Source: Sulfitobacter sp. F26169L (lineage in GTDB: Bacteria > Pseudomonadota > Alphaproteobacteria > Rhodobacterales > Rhodobacteraceae). Taken from it: a DNA stretch of 64,000 bases. The stretch is from NCBI RefSeq assembly GCF_026410285.1, contig NZ_JAPMLP010000004.1:282036-346035 (forward strand), read 5' to 3'. Positions 27,868-38,691 of this stretch are shown piece after piece (the stretch's first letter is position 1; each line of letters starts with the position of its first letter). The position numbers and the translations under genes are program-made. A model generated the notes under the pieces. That model searched no databases. It saw only the letters and a list, made by a program, of their open reading frames with translations, and was not told where the DNA came from.

Positions 27868-28575
27868 ATGAGCGAATGGAAGGCAAAGCGGTTCTGGAAA
27901 GCCGCAAGTGTTGTGGAAAAAGATAGCGGCTTTGCCGTTGAACTGGATGGCCGTGCGGTTAAAACGCCGGCCAAGCAGGCGCTGCAGGTGCCCACCCACG
28001 CGATGGCCGCTGCCATCGCCGCAGAGTGGGATGCGCAAGAGGAGATTATCAATCCACACACAATGCCCGTCACCAAAACCGCTAATGCGGCACTTGATAA
28101 AGTCACTATCCAACATGGGGAAGTTGCCGACATGCTGGCAGCTTACGGGGATAGTGATCTGTTGTGTTATCGCGCGGATACCCCCGAAGAACTGGTCGCA
28201 CGGCAGGCTATGCTTTGGGATCCGATGCTGGATTGGGCGGCTGACGCGCTTGATGTGCAGCTGCAGACTCGTATCGGTGTGATACATGCGCCGCAAGATC
28301 CTGATGTTCTTGCCGCGCTGAGCCGCCGAACCCATGCGCTTGATGCCTTTGAGCTGGCTGCATTCCATGATCTGGTCAGCCTGTCGGGATCGCTTGTGCT
28401 GGGATTTGCCGCGACACTGGATGCCAGACCTGCCGAGGAGTTATGGACCCTCTCACGACTGGACGAAATCTGGCAAGAGGAGCAATGGGGAAAAGATGAT
28501 GATGCGACCGCGCTAGCCGAAATAAAGGGCGCCGCATTTTTGCATGCGAAACGGATGTTCGATCTGGCACAATAA
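27868..28575 (+). CDS. ATP12-family F1-ATPase assembly chaperone
   Basis: The 235-residue protein belongs to the ATP12 family, which binds the F1 alpha subunit during assembly of ATP synthase in mitochondria and alphaproteobacteria. The hallmark segments are WKAAS-V near the start, the DGRAVKTPAKQALQVPT motif (about residues 29-43), AAEWDAQ and the WDPMLDWA region. It closes the crcB-to-ATP12 gene run. Confidence 0.88.
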   Translation: MSEWKAKRFWKAASVVEKDSGFAVELDGRAVKTPAKQALQVPTHAMAAAIAAEWDAQEEIINPHTMPVTKTANAALDKVTIQHGEVADMLAAYGDSDLLCYRADTPEELVARQAMLWDPMLDWAADALDVQLQTRIGVIHAPQDPDVLAALSRRTHALDAFELAAFHDLVSLSGSLVLGFAATLDARPAEELWTLSRLDEIWQEEQWGKDDDATALAEIKGAAFLHAKRMFDLAQ

Positions 28576-28776
28576 ATCGTTCCAAAATTAGCTGTTTCCC
28601 TTTCGTAAAGCAGCGGTTCTGGTCTGTTTCTGCAAGCACAACCCTTGACCTTTACGCGAAAATCCGCCCACACTTGAGGCCACTATGCGGGCCACACCCG
28701 TGCAGTATCACCGCCGGCGTGCAAAGTGCCGGTATTGTCCATCCAAAAAGTGGTGGAAAATCAGGAAGAGGTAACA

Positions 28777-29793
28777 ATGAAAAAATCAATTATTCTTGGC
28801 GCGTTGACGATCGCTGGTCTGGCTGCTGGTGCAGCGGCCGCTGGTACGCTTGACGATGTCAAAGCGCGTGGCAAACTGAACTGTGGTGTCACAACAGGTC
28901 TGGCCGGCTTCTCCGCACCTAACGCCGATGGCGAATGGAACGGTTTTGACGTCGCCATTTGCCGCGCGGTAGCTGCGGCTGTTCTAGGTGATTCGACTGC
29001 GGTTGAATTTGTCCCGACAACGGGCAAAACACGCTTCACGGCGCTTGCGTCAGGTGAGATTGATCTGCTTGCGCGTAACACGACATGGACTCTTCAGCGT
29101 GATGTTGACCTGAAGTTCGATTTTGTCGGCGTAAACTATTATGATGGCCAAGGCTTCATTGCACCAAAAGAACTGGGCGTTTCCTCGGCCAAAGATCTTG
29201 ATGGCGCAACTGTCTGCATCCAGACAGGCACAACAACCGAACTGAACCTTGCCGATTTCTTCCGTGCGAACAACATTTCGTATGAGCCTGTTCCAATCGA
29301 AACAAACGCAGAAGCGATCCAGCAGTATCTGGCAGGCGCTTGTGACGTGTACACCACCGACGCATCCGGTCTGGCGTCTACCCGTGCGACATTCGAGGCA
29401 CCCGGCGACCACGCCCTGCTGCCCGAAATCATTTCCAAAGAGCCTCTCGGCCCACTGGTACGTCATGGTGACAACGAATGGGCAGATATTGCACGCTGGA
29501 CTTTGAACGCGTTGATCACAGCGGAAGAGCTGGGCGTTTCATCTGCCAACGTGGAAGAAATGGCGACATCGACCACAAACCCCGAAGTCGCACGTTTGCT
29601 CGGCACAGAAGGTAACCTCGGCGAGATGCTGGGTCTTGATGCCGATTGGGCCAAGCGCGCAATCCAGACACAGGGTAACTACGGTGAAATCTTTGCCAAG
29701 AACATTGGCGAAGAAACCCCTATCGGTTTGGCACGTGGCCTGAACGCACAGTGGACAGACGGCGGCCTGCTGTACTCTCCTCCATTCCGTTAA
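28777..29793 (+). CDS. aapJ: General L-amino acid ABC transporter, periplasmic binding protein
   Basis: AapJ (338 residues) is the binding protein of the broad-specificity L-amino acid transporter of alphaproteobacteria. A signal peptide is cleaved near residue 22 (AAAAG). The sequence GTLDDVKARGKLNCGVTTGL and FDVAICRAVAAAVLGD is typical of the family. AGGAAGAGG lies 6 bases before the ATG at 28777. A perfect hairpin after the gene should stabilise its mRNA relative to the membrane genes. The 200 bases upstream show no clear promoter. Confidence 0.95.
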   Translation: MKKSIILGALTIAGLAAGAAAAGTLDDVKARGKLNCGVTTGLAGFSAPNADGEWNGFDVAICRAVAAAVLGDSTAVEFVPTTGKTRFTALASGEIDLLARNTTWTLQRDVDLKFDFVGVNYYDGQGFIAPKELGVSSAKDLDGATVCIQTGTTTELNLADFFRANNISYEPVPIETNAEAIQQYLAGACDVYTTDASGLASTRATFEAPGDHALLPEIISKEPLGPLVRHGDNEWADIARWTLNALITAEELGVSSANVEEMATSTTNPEVARLLGTEGNLGEMLGLDADWAKRAIQTQGNYGEIFAKNIGEETPIGLARGLNAQWTDGGLLYSPPFR

Positions 29794-29804
29794 ACACTAA
29801 TGTC

Positions 29805-29835
29805 AAAGGGCGCGAAAATATTCGCGCCCTTTGCG
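29805..29835 (+). terminator. Strong hairpin between aapJ and aapQ
   Basis: A perfect 12-bp stem (29805-29816 with 29821-29832, loop AATA) follows aapJ with a short T-rich end. It is a likely partial terminator or 3'-end stabiliser giving excess binding protein over permease. Confidence 0.75.
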
Positions 29836-29920
29836 TATCACGACCAGACGACCAAACAGATGATCCGGTAAAGACGTCAAAAGACGCGTAAAACAAGCCG
29901 GACCAACGGGGATACATTTC

Positions 29921-31159
29921 ATGTCGACACTCTCGGACCCACCAAAGGGCTCGTTCCGGCTATCTATGCTGCTGAACGACACTCGGTACCGCTCAATGAC
30001 GTTACAGGTCATTGCTGCGGTTATTCTGGCTCTCGCCCTTGCCTATCTTTATTCGAATCTTGCAGCCAATTTGCGTGCAGCGGGTTTGAATATTTCGTTT
30101 TCCTTTCTGGGAAGTGCGGCAGGCTATGATATCAACCAGACCCTGATCGAATACACTAGCCAGTCTTCGAACCTTCGCGCGGCAATTGTGGGTATCCTCA
30201 ATACCCTTCTAGTGGCGGTGTTGGCGTGCGTAACGGCCACGTTTTTCGGGGTCATTGCGGGTGTTCTTCGCCTGTCCAACAACTGGTTAGTACGCAAGTT
30301 GATGGCGTTTTACGTCGAGATTTTCCGCAACATTCCTGTGCTTATCTGGATTATCATTATCTTCACGATCATGACGGCGGTTATGCCCAGCCCACGTGAC
30401 TTTCGGGGTGATGATCCCGCGTCGACCATGTTGCTTGATCTGTTTGCCTTTACAAATCGCGGCGTTTACGTGCCCGGACCCTATTTCACACGTGGCCTCG
30501 GGGGTGAGGACGGGAGCACGCTTAACTGGCTTCTTGTGATTGCGACCCTTGTCGGATCCTTCTTTGCCGCCCGCTATGCCAGCGCGCGGGCAAACCGTAT
30601 TCAGGAAGCTACAGGTGTGCGTCCGAAAACATTGTGGAGCAATCTGGCCATATGGATTGTTCCGGTTTCGGTTCTGTGCCTGATCCTTGGCCTAAGCTGG
30701 GATATACCTGCGTTGAAAGGTTTCAACTTTTCCGGCGGATTGAAAGTGGGCGGTCCGCTGATCGCCCTTTGGTTTGCGCTTTCAATCTACACAGGTGCCT
30801 TTATCGCCGAAAACGTCCGCGCCGGTATTCTGGCCGTTTCCAAAGGCCAGACCGAAGCAGCTGCCGCTCTCGGTCTGCGTCCGCGTCGCGTGATGAGCCT
30901 GGTGGTTCTGCCACAAGCATTGCGCGTAATTATCCCGCCGCTGATCTCCCACTACCTTAACATCACCAAAAACTCGTCTCTGGCGATTGCGGTCGGGTAC
31001 GCGGATATCACCGCGACCTTGGGCGGCATCACGTTGAACCAGACAGGGCGGGCAATTGAATGTGTGCTGCTGTTGATGGCGTTTTACCTCATCATTTCGC
31101 TGCTCATCTCGGCGGGCATGAACGTTTATAACTCAACCATGAAACTGAAGGAGCGCTGA
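29921..31159 (+). CDS. aapQ: General L-amino acid ABC transporter permease
   Basis: AapQ (412 residues) is one of two inner-membrane permease subunits. The first hydrophobic segment is at about residues 25-45; the HisM-type permease core lies in the second half, with the EAA-like loop ILAVSKGQTEAAAALGLRP near residues 305-325. It has the large insertion between helices typical of AapQ. It ends 1 base before aapM. Confidence 0.95.
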   Translation: MSTLSDPPKGSFRLSMLLNDTRYRSMTLQVIAAVILALALAYLYSNLAANLRAAGLNISFSFLGSAAGYDINQTLIEYTSQSSNLRAAIVGILNTLLVAVLACVTATFFGVIAGVLRLSNNWLVRKLMAFYVEIFRNIPVLIWIIIIFTIMTAVMPSPRDFRGDDPASTMLLDLFAFTNRGVYVPGPYFTRGLGGEDGSTLNWLLVIATLVGSFFAARYASARANRIQEATGVRPKTLWSNLAIWIVPVSVLCLILGLSWDIPALKGFNFSGGLKVGGPLIALWFALSIYTGAFIAENVRAGILAVSKGQTEAAAALGLRPRRVMSLVVLPQALRVIIPPLISHYLNITKNSSLAIAVGYADITATLGGITLNQTGRAIECVLLLMAFYLIISLLISAGMNVYNSTMKLKER

Positions 31160-31160
31160 T

Positions 31161-32459
31161 ATGTCGGACACACATGCACAATCGGTCGCCTTCGTGCGCG
31201 AATCCGCAATCCCGCAACAGCCGGCACCCGCAAGCGCGGTTGGCCCCGTCAAATGGCTACGTGAAAATCTGTTTGCGACCGTTCCAAACGCGGTTCTCAC
31301 CATATTTTCCCTCTACGTATTGTATTTCGTCTTAAGCAGCACGCTTCCGTGGATATTGAACGGCGTCTGGGACGCAAACAGCCTCGCTGAATGCCGCGAG
31401 ATATTGCAAGGCACGTCAGGCGCATGTTTCGCGGTCCTGACAGAACGGTGGCCGCAGTTGATATTCGGCTTCAAATATCCGTCTACCGAATATTGGCGCC
31501 CGGCGCTGGCGTTTGCGTTTATGTTGCTGGCAATAGCGCCTGTTCTTTTCTTCGACCTGCCCAGAAAGCTGCTGGTTTTCACCATCTTATTTCCTTTCGT
31601 CGCCTATTGGCTGATCTGGGGCGGCACGATCTGGATTTCGATTTTTGCTATGGCAGGATTTGCTGCAGCTTATGTCGTGTATTCCCGTTTGGTCGGGCAG
31701 AATTTTGCGCTGGGTTTTTTTGGGGGGGTAGCAGCGGCTGTGATTGTCTGGATCATCGCCAGTTATGTTGTGCCGGCCATTGCGCCGGAACAACCCCTGC
31801 TGGAAGCGGTGCCTTCGCGTGATCTGGGCGGCTATATGCTGAATATGATGCTGGGGATCACCTGTGTGTCCCTGTCGATCCCGCTGGGGATCGCGCTGGC
31901 GCTCGGGCGTCAAAGCTCGATGCCGCTGATCAAGTGGATATGTGTGGTCTTCATCGAATTTGTACGCGGAGTGCCGCTGATCACCCTGCTTTTTGTAGCC
32001 AGTGTGATGTTAGCGTATTTCTTTCCGCCCGAGCAAACTGTCGATCTGTTCTTGCGTGTGGTGATTATGATCACCATGTTCTCGGCGGCATATATCGCGG
32101 AAGTAATTCGCGGCGGTCTGGCTGCCCTGCCCAAGGGGCAGTACGAAGCGGCAGATAGTCTGGGCCTTGATTATGCGCAGGCCATGCGCCTCATCATTCT
32201 GCCGCAGGCGTTGAAGATTTCCATTCCCGGCATTGTGAACGTGGCAGTTGGCCTGTTCAAGGATACAACGCTGGTGTCCGTGATTTCGATGTTCGACATC
32301 ATCGGTATGATCCGTGGTCCGATCCTCGCTTCAACAGACTGGAACGGCGTCTATTGGGAGCTGCTGGGCTTTGCCTGTCTGGTCTTCTTTGTCGTTTGTT
32401 ACTCCATCTCACAATATTCGCAGTGGCTTGAACGCCGTCTTGCAACAGATCACCGTTAA
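31161..32459 (+). CDS. aapM: General L-amino acid ABC transporter permease
   Basis: AapM (432 residues) pairs with AapQ. About nine hydrophobic segments are visible, and the EAA loop that docks on the ATPase reads [19 protein letters not shown] near residue 320-340. AGGAG precedes the ATG within the end of aapQ. It is followed by aapP after 13 bases. Confidence 0.95.
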   Translation: MSDTHAQSVAFVRESAIPQQPAPASAVGPVKWLRENLFATVPNAVLTIFSLYVLYFVLSSTLPWILNGVWDANSLAECREILQGTSGACFAVLTERWPQLIFGFKYPSTEYWRPALAFAFMLLAIAPVLFFDLPRKLLVFTILFPFVAYWLIWGGTIWISIFAMAGFAAAYVVYSRLVGQNFALGFFGGVAAAVIVWIIASYVVPAIAPEQPLLEAVPSRDLGGYMLNMMLGITCVSLSIPLGIALALGRQSSMPLIKWICVVFIEFVRGVPLITLLFVASVMLAYFFPPEQTVDLFLRVVIMITMFSAAYIAEVIRGGLAALPKGQYEAADSLGLDYAQAMRLIILPQALKISIPGIVNVAVGLFKDTTLVSVISMFDIIGMIRGPILASTDWNGVYWELLGFACLVFFVVCYSISQYSQWLERRLATDHR

Positions 32460-32472
32460 GGGAGGCCGCACC

Positions 32473-33240
32473 ATGGCTGATACAGCAGAACTGAAAGTAT
32501 CCGACGAAGTCGCGATTTCCATTCAAAAGATGAACAAGTGGTATGGCACGTTCCATGTGCTGCGCGACATCGACCTGACGGTGTATCAGGGTGAACGGAT
32601 TGTAATCTGCGGCCCGTCGGGTTCGGGTAAATCCACGCTGATCCGGTGTATCAATGCGCTGGAGGAGCACCAGAAAGGTTCGATTGAGGTGGATGGTACG
32701 TTGCTTTCGTCCGACCTCAAGAACATCGATAAAATCCGATCGGAGGTTGGCATGTGCTTCCAGCACTTCAACCTGTTCCCGCATCTGAGTATTCTGGACA
32801 ATCTGACGCTGGCGCCGATCTGGGTGCGTAAAACGCCCAAGAAGGAAGCCGAAGAGATCGCGATGCATTACCTCGAAAAGGTGAAAATCCCTGATCAGGC
32901 GGATAAGTTTCCTGGGCAGTTGTCGGGTGGGCAGCAGCAGCGTGTGGCAATCGCGCGATCGCTGTGCATGAAGCCACGGATCATGCTGTTTGACGAGCCG
33001 ACATCAGCGCTTGACCCCGAGATGATCAAGGAAGTGCTTGATACAATGATCGAGCTTGCCGAAGAAGGCATGACGATGCTGTGCGTGACCCATGAAATGG
33101 GCTTTGCCCGTCAGGTGGCAAACCGCGTGATCTTTATGGACGAGGGCCAGATTGTTGAACAGAACGAGCCGGAAGAGTTCTTTAACAACCCACAGAGCCC
33201 GCGTACGCAACTGTTCCTGAGTCAGATTTTGGGGCACTAG
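32473..33240 (+). CDS. aapP: General L-amino acid ABC transporter ATPase
   Basis: AapP (255 residues) is the ATPase subunit. Walker A is GPSGSGKST (about residues 48-56), the signature is LSGGQQQR, and Walker B is [14 protein letters not shown]. The ATG at 32473 with GGGAGG upstream is used. It ends the aap operon and is convergent with sixA. Confidence 0.95.
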   Translation: MADTAELKVSDEVAISIQKMNKWYGTFHVLRDIDLTVYQGERIVICGPSGSGKSTLIRCINALEEHQKGSIEVDGTLLSSDLKNIDKIRSEVGMCFQHFNLFPHLSILDNLTLAPIWVRKTPKKEAEEIAMHYLEKVKIPDQADKFPGQLSGGQQQRVAIARSLCMKPRIMLFDEPTSALDPEMIKEVLDTMIELAEEGMTMLCVTHEMGFARQVANRVIFMDEGQIVEQNEPEEFFNNPQSPRTQLFLSQILGH

Positions 33241-33254
33241 CTGTTTTAGTGATT

Positions 33255-33285
33255 GGGGGGGCGGGGAGAAATCTCTGCCCCTCAA
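33255..33285 (+). terminator. Possible bidirectional terminator between aapP and sixA
   Basis: GGGGAGA and TCTCTGCCCC (about 33263-33281) can form a short bulged hairpin in the gap between the two convergent genes. Confidence 0.35.
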
Positions 33286-33776
33286 TCCATCAGATCGCGG
33301 GGCACCGAAAATTCCACAACCTGTCCGCAGCCATGACGCAGCGCGTCCCACCGCGAGATGTCGAAATCGGCTACAAGTGTTGCGCAGGTTGGATAGCTGT
33401 AGAATTGGGGATGTGCGGGCGCGTTTGCCAGCAGCTGATCGGCAAGCATTGCAATGCCCGGATTGTGGCCAATCATTAATACGCAATCGGCGCTGTGGGC
33501 GTGCAGGGTTGCGGCCATTACGTCAGGCTCTGCCAGATACAGCTCTCGCATAAAGGCGGTAGGAATTTCGCCCAGTGAAAGCCGTGAAAGGGTCTCCCGT
33601 GTGCGTGCTGCATCGGAACAGAGCACTTGATCCGGCAGGAAATCATGCTCGCGAAGCCAGTTTCCCATTGCATCGGCACTGCGCTGGCCGCGCTGGTTCA
33701 ACGTACGCGCATGGTCAGAGGCGTTGAGATCAGACCAATCGGATTTGGCGTGTCGCATAAGTATCAGGCGTTTCAT
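33282..33776 (-). CDS. SixA-like phosphohistidine phosphatase
   Basis: The 164-residue protein is a histidine phosphatase of the SixA type, which removes phosphate from phosphohistidine in signalling proteins. The catalytic RHA motif is LMRHAKSDW with His9, and the second His is in MIGHNPG (about residue 103). It starts directly next to the stop of the upstream ferredoxin-like gene, so the two are one unit. The physiological target is unknown. Confidence 0.85.
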   Translation of the reverse strand: MKRLILMRHAKSDWSDLNASDHARTLNQRGQRSADAMGNWLREHDFLPDQVLCSDAARTRETLSRLSLGEIPTAFMRELYLAEPDVMAATLHAHSADCVLMIGHNPGIAMLADQLLANAPAHPQFYSYPTCATLVADFDISRWDALRHGCGQVVEFSVPRDLMD

Positions 33777-34463
33777 CTAAAATCCTTTGAAAGCCCGCAT
33801 GTGGTGGGCGGTTTGCGCGTTGGGTCGATTAAAGCGCTGACTGACGGGGCAGGCAAGGCGCGTGGCACACCCGTTACTCATACAATCCCGCCCCGCAGTT
33901 GTCGCGAGGAAGGATTTGCATACAGGCACATCATAGAAGTGATTGGGTGATAGCGCCCCGACAGGGCAGGCGGTTTCACAGGAGCGGTCCTGACAGGTGT
34001 CACAGGGATTGGTGGGTGCATCGGCAGGCAGATGAATACGGCCGCTAAAGACAAGCGCACCACGATAGGAAATCATCAATCCCGCCTTTACATGCACCAG
34101 CATTCCCGTTGGGCTGTCAAAGGCTTCACGTGTTGCTTTGGCCCAGCTGATAAACGGTGCATAGGGTGGGCCATCAAATGGATAGACCACACCAGCGGCT
34201 CCCGACGCTTGCGCGATCATTGGCAAAAGGCGCTGTGACCAGCGATCTACAGGATCGGGTGCTCCGTCCTCATGCTCAGGGCTTTTTTTGAACTCGGGCC
34301 AGAAATGCGCTGCGGTTCCGATCAGCACCAGAGTTTCCGGGGGCAGATCAGGGTCAGTATGCAAACCACCCATCGCCATTAAACCATGCGGCGCAGCCAA
34401 CGCATCGACCTTATCTAATAGCCCATGCGATAGCTTTTCAGGTGATTGGGTGGTTCGTTTCAT
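33777..34463 (-). CDS. Ferredoxin-like 4Fe-4S protein
   Basis: The 228-residue protein has a C-terminal region with [17 protein letters not shown] (about residues 152-168) and further Cys in [13 protein letters not shown], enough for one or two 4Fe-4S clusters. It resembles the C-terminal part of epoxyqueuosine reductase QueG, but lacks the full catalytic domain, so its role is uncertain. It overlaps the argB stop by ATGA and abuts sixA. Confidence 0.7.
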   Translation of the reverse strand: MKRTTQSPEKLSHGLLDKVDALAAPHGLMAMGGLHTDPDLPPETLVLIGTAAHFWPEFKKSPEHEDGAPDPVDRWSQRLLPMIAQASGAAGVVYPFDGPPYAPFISWAKATREAFDSPTGMLVHVKAGLMISYRGALVFSGRIHLPADAPTNPCDTCQDRSCETACPVGALSPNHFYDVPVCKSFLATTAGRDCMSNGCATRLACPVSQRFNRPNAQTAHHMRAFKGF

Positions 34464-35323
34464 CCTGCCCGAATAATTGTGCCGGCACCATGATCTGTGA
34501 ACAACTCCAGCAGGCAGGCATTCGGCGCGCGACCATCAAGTATGACGCAGGCACGCACTCCGGCTTGTAGCGCATCAAGGGCAGTTTGGGTTTTGGGAAT
34601 CATACCGCCAGCAATCGTGCCATCCGCTGTCAGTTCTTCAATCTGTGTCGCGGTCAGGTCTGTGAGGACTTCGCCAGCGGCATTCTTTACGCCCGAAACA
34701 TCGGTTAGTAACAGCAAGCGATCTGCCTTGAGCGCCGCTGCGATCGCACCGGCAGCGGTGTCGCCATTGATGTTGAACGTTTCGCCCTTCATCCCCATCC
34801 CTAGCGGAGCGATAACGGGGATCAGTTCTTTTTCCGCCATATCGAGCAGCAGGCGCGGGTTTACCTTGGTCGGTTTCCCTACAAGTCCAAGCGCGGGATC
34901 TTCCTGTTCACAGATAATGAACCCGCTATCCTTTCCAGACACACCAACGGCCCGCCCCCCTTGGGAAGAGATCGCTTGCACAATCTTGGCGTTTACAAGG
35001 CCAGACAACACCATCTCGACCACTTCCATGGTCGCCGGATCTGTCACCCGCTTGCCGTTTGAAAACTCGGATTTAATGTTAAGCCGCCCCAGCATATCAT
35101 TGATCATGGGGCCGCCGCCGTGCACGATCACGGGGTTCACCCCGACTTGCCGCATCAGGACAACGTCGCGCGCAAATTCCGTCATCGCCTCGTCGCTGCC
35201 CATGGCGTGACCGCCCAGTTTGATCACAACGGTAGCGTCATTATAGCGCTGCATATAGGGCAACGCCTTGGACAGGGTGGCGGCGGTTGTAGCCCAATCA
35301 AGGTTCATGTTCTGTTTTCTCAT
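34460..35323 (-). CDS. argB: Acetylglutamate kinase
   Basis: ArgB (287 residues) phosphorylates N-acetylglutamate in arginine synthesis. [14 protein letters not shown] near residue 32, the glutamate-binding [12 protein letters not shown] and the [18 protein letters not shown] segment fit. I start at 35323 because the family begins MxxxxMNxDWxxTAATL; an ATG at 35353 would add 10 residues. The gene lies in the yidC-MOSC-engB-argB order common in Rhodobacterales. Confidence 0.95.
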   Translation of the reverse strand: MRKQNMNLDWATTAATLSKALPYMQRYNDATVVIKLGGHAMGSDEAMTEFARDVVLMRQVGVNPVIVHGGGPMINDMLGRLNIKSEFSNGKRVTDPATMEVVEMVLSGLVNAKIVQAISSQGGRAVGVSGKDSGFIICEQEDPALGLVGKPTKVNPRLLLDMAEKELIPVIAPLGMGMKGETFNINGDTAAGAIAAALKADRLLLLTDVSGVKNAAGEVLTDLTATQIEELTADGTIAGGMIPKTQTALDALQAGVRACVILDGRAPNACLLELFTDHGAGTIIRAG

Positions 35324-35359
35324 CTTTATGATCCCGAAGTTTGCAGGGATCATAGATGC

Positions 35360-36010
35360 TTATTCCAGCGTGGCAATCACAGAGCGCAGCGTTGGAATAC
35401 CCCAGCCCTTTTCGGATGAGGTCACGATAATTTCGGGATAAGCGGCAGGGTGCTTCGCCAACGCGCCGCGCACCTGATCAAGAACGGCAGCGCGCTCTTT
35501 CTCCTTAACCTTGTCGGCTTTTGTCAGCACCGCCTGAAACGTAACTGCGGAACTGTCCAGCAGGCTCATGATCTCGTCATCTACTTTCTTGACCCCGTGA
35601 CGCGCATCAATCAGCACGAAGGCGCGGCGCAGGGTTTGGCGACCTTGCAGAAATTGTTTGAGCAATCGTTGCCATTTTTCGACCACAGGCAGGGGTGCAT
35701 TTGCGTAACCATAGCCGGGAAGATCGACAAGATAGAGATCATCGCCGGCCGTGAAATAGTTTATTTCCTGGGTGCGGCCGGGGGTGTTTGAGGCACGCGC
35801 AAGCGCTTTCATTCCCGTTAGTGCGTTGATCAACGTGGATTTTCCCACATTGGACCGCCCCGCAAAACAAACCTCCATTCGGTCTGCTTCGGGCAGGCCG
35901 GACATGGCGACCACACCTTTTACAAATTCTGTTTCCCCCGCAAATAACAGGCGTCCCCGCTCCAGTGTTTGCGCATCGGGTTCTTCAGCGAGAGGGAAGG
36001 GCAATTGCAT
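35360..36010 (-). CDS. engB: Ribosome biogenesis GTPase EngB/YsxC
   Basis: EngB (216 residues) is a GTPase for 50S assembly. G1 is GRSNVGKST (residues 51-59), G3 is DLPGYG and G4 is TKADK. It overlaps the MOSC gene by one base (36010). Confidence 0.95.
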   Translation of the reverse strand: MQLPFPLAEEPDAQTLERGRLLFAGETEFVKGVVAMSGLPEADRMEVCFAGRSNVGKSTLINALTGMKALARASNTPGRTQEINYFTAGDDLYLVDLPGYGYANAPLPVVEKWQRLLKQFLQGRQTLRRAFVLIDARHGVKKVDDEIMSLLDSSAVTFQAVLTKADKVKEKERAAVLDQVRGALAKHPAAYPEIIVTSSEKGWGIPTLRSVIATLE

Positions 36011-36750
36011 CAGACAAGTTCCAATTGGTTGCCAAGAGATATCCGGCCGGTTTCAATCACACGGGCGTAAATCCCGAAGTTCTGGTGCCCCAAAGTTTTC
36101 AGCGCCCCCAGCGTATCTACGTCCCGCAGGCCTGTGTCGGGGCTCGCAGTTGTGGCGCGACACCGCACAATCGGGTCGATTACTTCCAGTCGGGCACCGC
36201 CAAGCTTTATCTGGCGACCGATCCAGTCGAACTCTGCCCATGCTGGAGAACCATCAAACCAAATATTGCCGCGCCAGCGTTCGGTTTGTAGTGCGGCGCC
36301 TGCAAGCGCTTCGACCGCAGCATGTGACGCGCTATTGCAGAGAGATACAGACGGGTAGGGCGTGTCGGTGAAGCCGCGCCCGTCGAGGCGGAAAACCTGC
36401 GCCGGTTGTGCGCGGCTGTCATCGACCAGAGGGCGAACCCAGTTTAGTAGCGCTTCGGGGTCTGTATCCGGCTGGACCTTAATCTCCGGCTGATTGGGGT
36501 GGCGAAGTGTTATCGTTTCTGTCGCCTCATCCAATTTCGCACTTATGGCCATCAACGCAGGGGATTTCGCCCCGCGGCTGAAATTTTGGCAGACAGCCCA
36601 TTCGGTGCCGTCTGTTTTGGCCGCGTCGTGGGCGATTGCCCAAAGGCGATCATACGGCAAACTTTGGCCTTCTGTCAGCGTAACACGCTCAAGCGCCTCA
36701 CGCCCGTGGGCCTTTATTGGATGCCGCCAGAGCGCCGATACGCTGATCAC
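36010..36750 (-). CDS. MOSC domain protein
   Basis: The 246-residue protein has a beta-barrel N-terminal domain and a C-terminal MOSC domain, a molybdenum-cofactor-related sulfur carrier fold. The conserved Cys that would carry sulfur is in the segment DPIVRCRATTA near residue 200. Its overlap with yidC by ATGA and position between yidC and engB follow the Rhodobacterales order. Substrate unknown. Confidence 0.85.
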   Translation of the reverse strand: MISVSALWRHPIKAHGREALERVTLTEGQSLPYDRLWAIAHDAAKTDGTEWAVCQNFSRGAKSPALMAISAKLDEATETITLRHPNQPEIKVQPDTDPEALLNWVRPLVDDSRAQPAQVFRLDGRGFTDTPYPSVSLCNSASHAAVEALAGAALQTERWRGNIWFDGSPAWAEFDWIGRQIKLGGARLEVIDPIVRCRATTASPDTGLRDVDTLGALKTLGHQNFGIYARVIETGRISLGNQLELV

Positions 36751-38573
36751 TTTTTCGATCCGGCATTGGCTTTGCGTGTAAAGCTGCCTTTGATATTGCC
36801 CAGCAAATCAGGTTTGTAGCCCTGACTGCGCATAATCAGGTACTGCTGCGTAAATGTGATTGTGTTGTTTGCAATCCAGTACACTACAAGACCCGAGGCA
36901 AAGCTGCCGAGCATAAACATAAACACCCAGGGCATCCACGCAAAGATCATCTGCTGCGTCGGATCGGTGGGCGCTGGATTTAGCTTTTGCTGCAACCACA
37001 TGGACACGCCAAGCAGCAGCGGCAGGATACCGATAAAGACCAGCGCCATGATGCTGCCCGCTTCGGGAGCGCCCCATGGCAAAAGACCGTAAAAGTTAAA
37101 AATCGAGGTCGGATCAGGCGCACTGAGGTCCTGGAACGGGCCGAAGAACGGCGCATGGCGCAGTTCGATTGTGACAAAGATCACCTTGTACAGCGAGAAG
37201 AAGATCGGAATCTGCAAAAGGATCGGCAAACAGCCAGCGGCTGGGTTTACCTTTTCTTTCTTGTAGAGGGCCATCATGCCCTGCTGAATCTTCTGTTTAT
37301 CGTCGCCGGCTTCTTCTTTGAGCTTTTCCATTTTCGGCTGAAGCTCTTTCATCTTGGCCATTGAAACGTAGGATTTATAAGCCAGCGGGAAAAGCAGTGC
37401 CTTGATGAACAGCGTCAGGGCGATGATCGAGATACCCATGTTGCCGATCAGGATGTTAAGCTGGTGCAGCAACCAGAATATCGGTTTGGTCAGGAAAGCA
37501 AACCAGCCCCAGTCAATCGCATCGATGAAGTTGTAAACGCCGGCATCTTCATAGGATTTCAGAACATCCCATTCTTTCGGACCTGTGAAAAACTGCGTTG
37601 TATTGCTGATTTTTTCGCCGGGCGCTACGGACTGAACGGGGCTTACTGCCTCTGTTTGGTAGATATCGCGGCGCTCGTCGTATTTGGCGACTGATTTGAA
37701 TGCAGTGCCCTGAACCGGGACAAGAACACTCATCCAGTAGTGGTCGGTAAATCCGATCCAGCCGTTTTCGGTTATGCTCTTTTCCTGAGTACGCGCGCCT
37801 GCGCGCTGGTTGTATTCAAACTCGGGCATTTCGTCCCAGTCAATTTCGGAATACTCGCCATCGGTCATGGCGACCACACCTTCGTGCAGGATGAAGAAGT
37901 TCTTTAGATCGGTCGGTTCACCGTGACGGGCCAGAACGGCATAGGGGGCCATTGCGGCGCTGGCTGTGCCGGTATTCTCGACGGACTGGGTAATGGTAAA
38001 CATATACTGGTCGTCAATTGCGATCTGTTTTGTAAACAGCAATCCGGCGCCATTGTCCCAGCTGAGCGTGATAGGCGCATCAATGCCCAGAGTCTCGCCC
38101 GAGCTTAGCTGCCATTCGGTATTCGGACCAGGAACGGCGGTGGGCTCCACGCCGCTGGCGGCTGCCCAGCCGTGTAGCGCGTACTGCGCATTTTCTTCAT
38201 TTGCCGGATAGAGGATTTCCACGATCGTGGCATCTTCATCAAGGGAGGTTTTGTAGTCGTTCAGCGACAACCGGTCGATCCGCCCACCGAGCAAAGACAA
38301 CGATCCGCTTACGCGCGGCGTTTCGATTGCGACGCGCGGCGCGCTTTCGATTGCGCTTGGCGCGGTTTCGCTACCGGCCGAGGTCGAAGGAGTCGCGGCT
38401 GGAAGCTCGGCGCTGGGGGTCGCCAGCGTGCCCTCTTGCGGTGCAGTCAGCGAGGTTGTTGTGCCGTCAATCGGCGAATCTGCCTCAGGAGGAGGGAAGA
38501 GTACAAACCATACAAGGATCACAACAAAGCTGAGCGCTGTTGCAATGATTAGGTTCTTGTTTTGATCGTCCAT
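36747..38573 (-). CDS. yidC: Membrane protein insertase YidC
   Basis: YidC (608 residues) inserts and folds inner-membrane proteins with or without Sec. It has an N-terminal membrane anchor (IIATALSFVVILVWFVLF), a large periplasmic domain (about 60-370) and five helices in the C-terminal part. A Pro/Ser/Thr/Ala-rich linker follows the anchor. The ATG at 38573 begins MDDQNKN as usual in the family; upstream in-frame starts are rejected. Confidence 0.96.
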   Translation of the reverse strand: MDDQNKNLIIATALSFVVILVWFVLFPPPEADSPIDGTTTSLTAPQEGTLATPSAELPAATPSTSAGSETAPSAIESAPRVAIETPRVSGSLSLLGGRIDRLSLNDYKTSLDEDATIVEILYPANEENAQYALHGWAAASGVEPTAVPGPNTEWQLSSGETLGIDAPITLSWDNGAGLLFTKQIAIDDQYMFTITQSVENTGTASAAMAPYAVLARHGEPTDLKNFFILHEGVVAMTDGEYSEIDWDEMPEFEYNQRAGARTQEKSITENGWIGFTDHYWMSVLVPVQGTAFKSVAKYDERRDIYQTEAVSPVQSVAPGEKISNTTQFFTGPKEWDVLKSYEDAGVYNFIDAIDWGWFAFLTKPIFWLLHQLNILIGNMGISIIALTLFIKALLFPLAYKSYVSMAKMKELQPKMEKLKEEAGDDKQKIQQGMMALYKKEKVNPAAGCLPILLQIPIFFSLYKVIFVTIELRHAPFFGPFQDLSAPDPTSIFNFYGLLPWGAPEAGSIMALVFIGILPLLLGVSMWLQQKLNPAPTDPTQQMIFAWMPWVFMFMLGSFASGLVVYWIANNTITFTQQYLIMRSQGYKPDLLGNIKGSFTRKANAGSKK

Positions 38574-38691
38574 TGGCACCGCCACCTGATGTCTGAAAAC
38601 TATCCGCTGGGTACACAACGCAGGCAAGCAAAGGTCAAGCGGATTCGGGCCAGTGAACTGCCATTGAGGGGCGGTTTTGAGACGTTTCCAC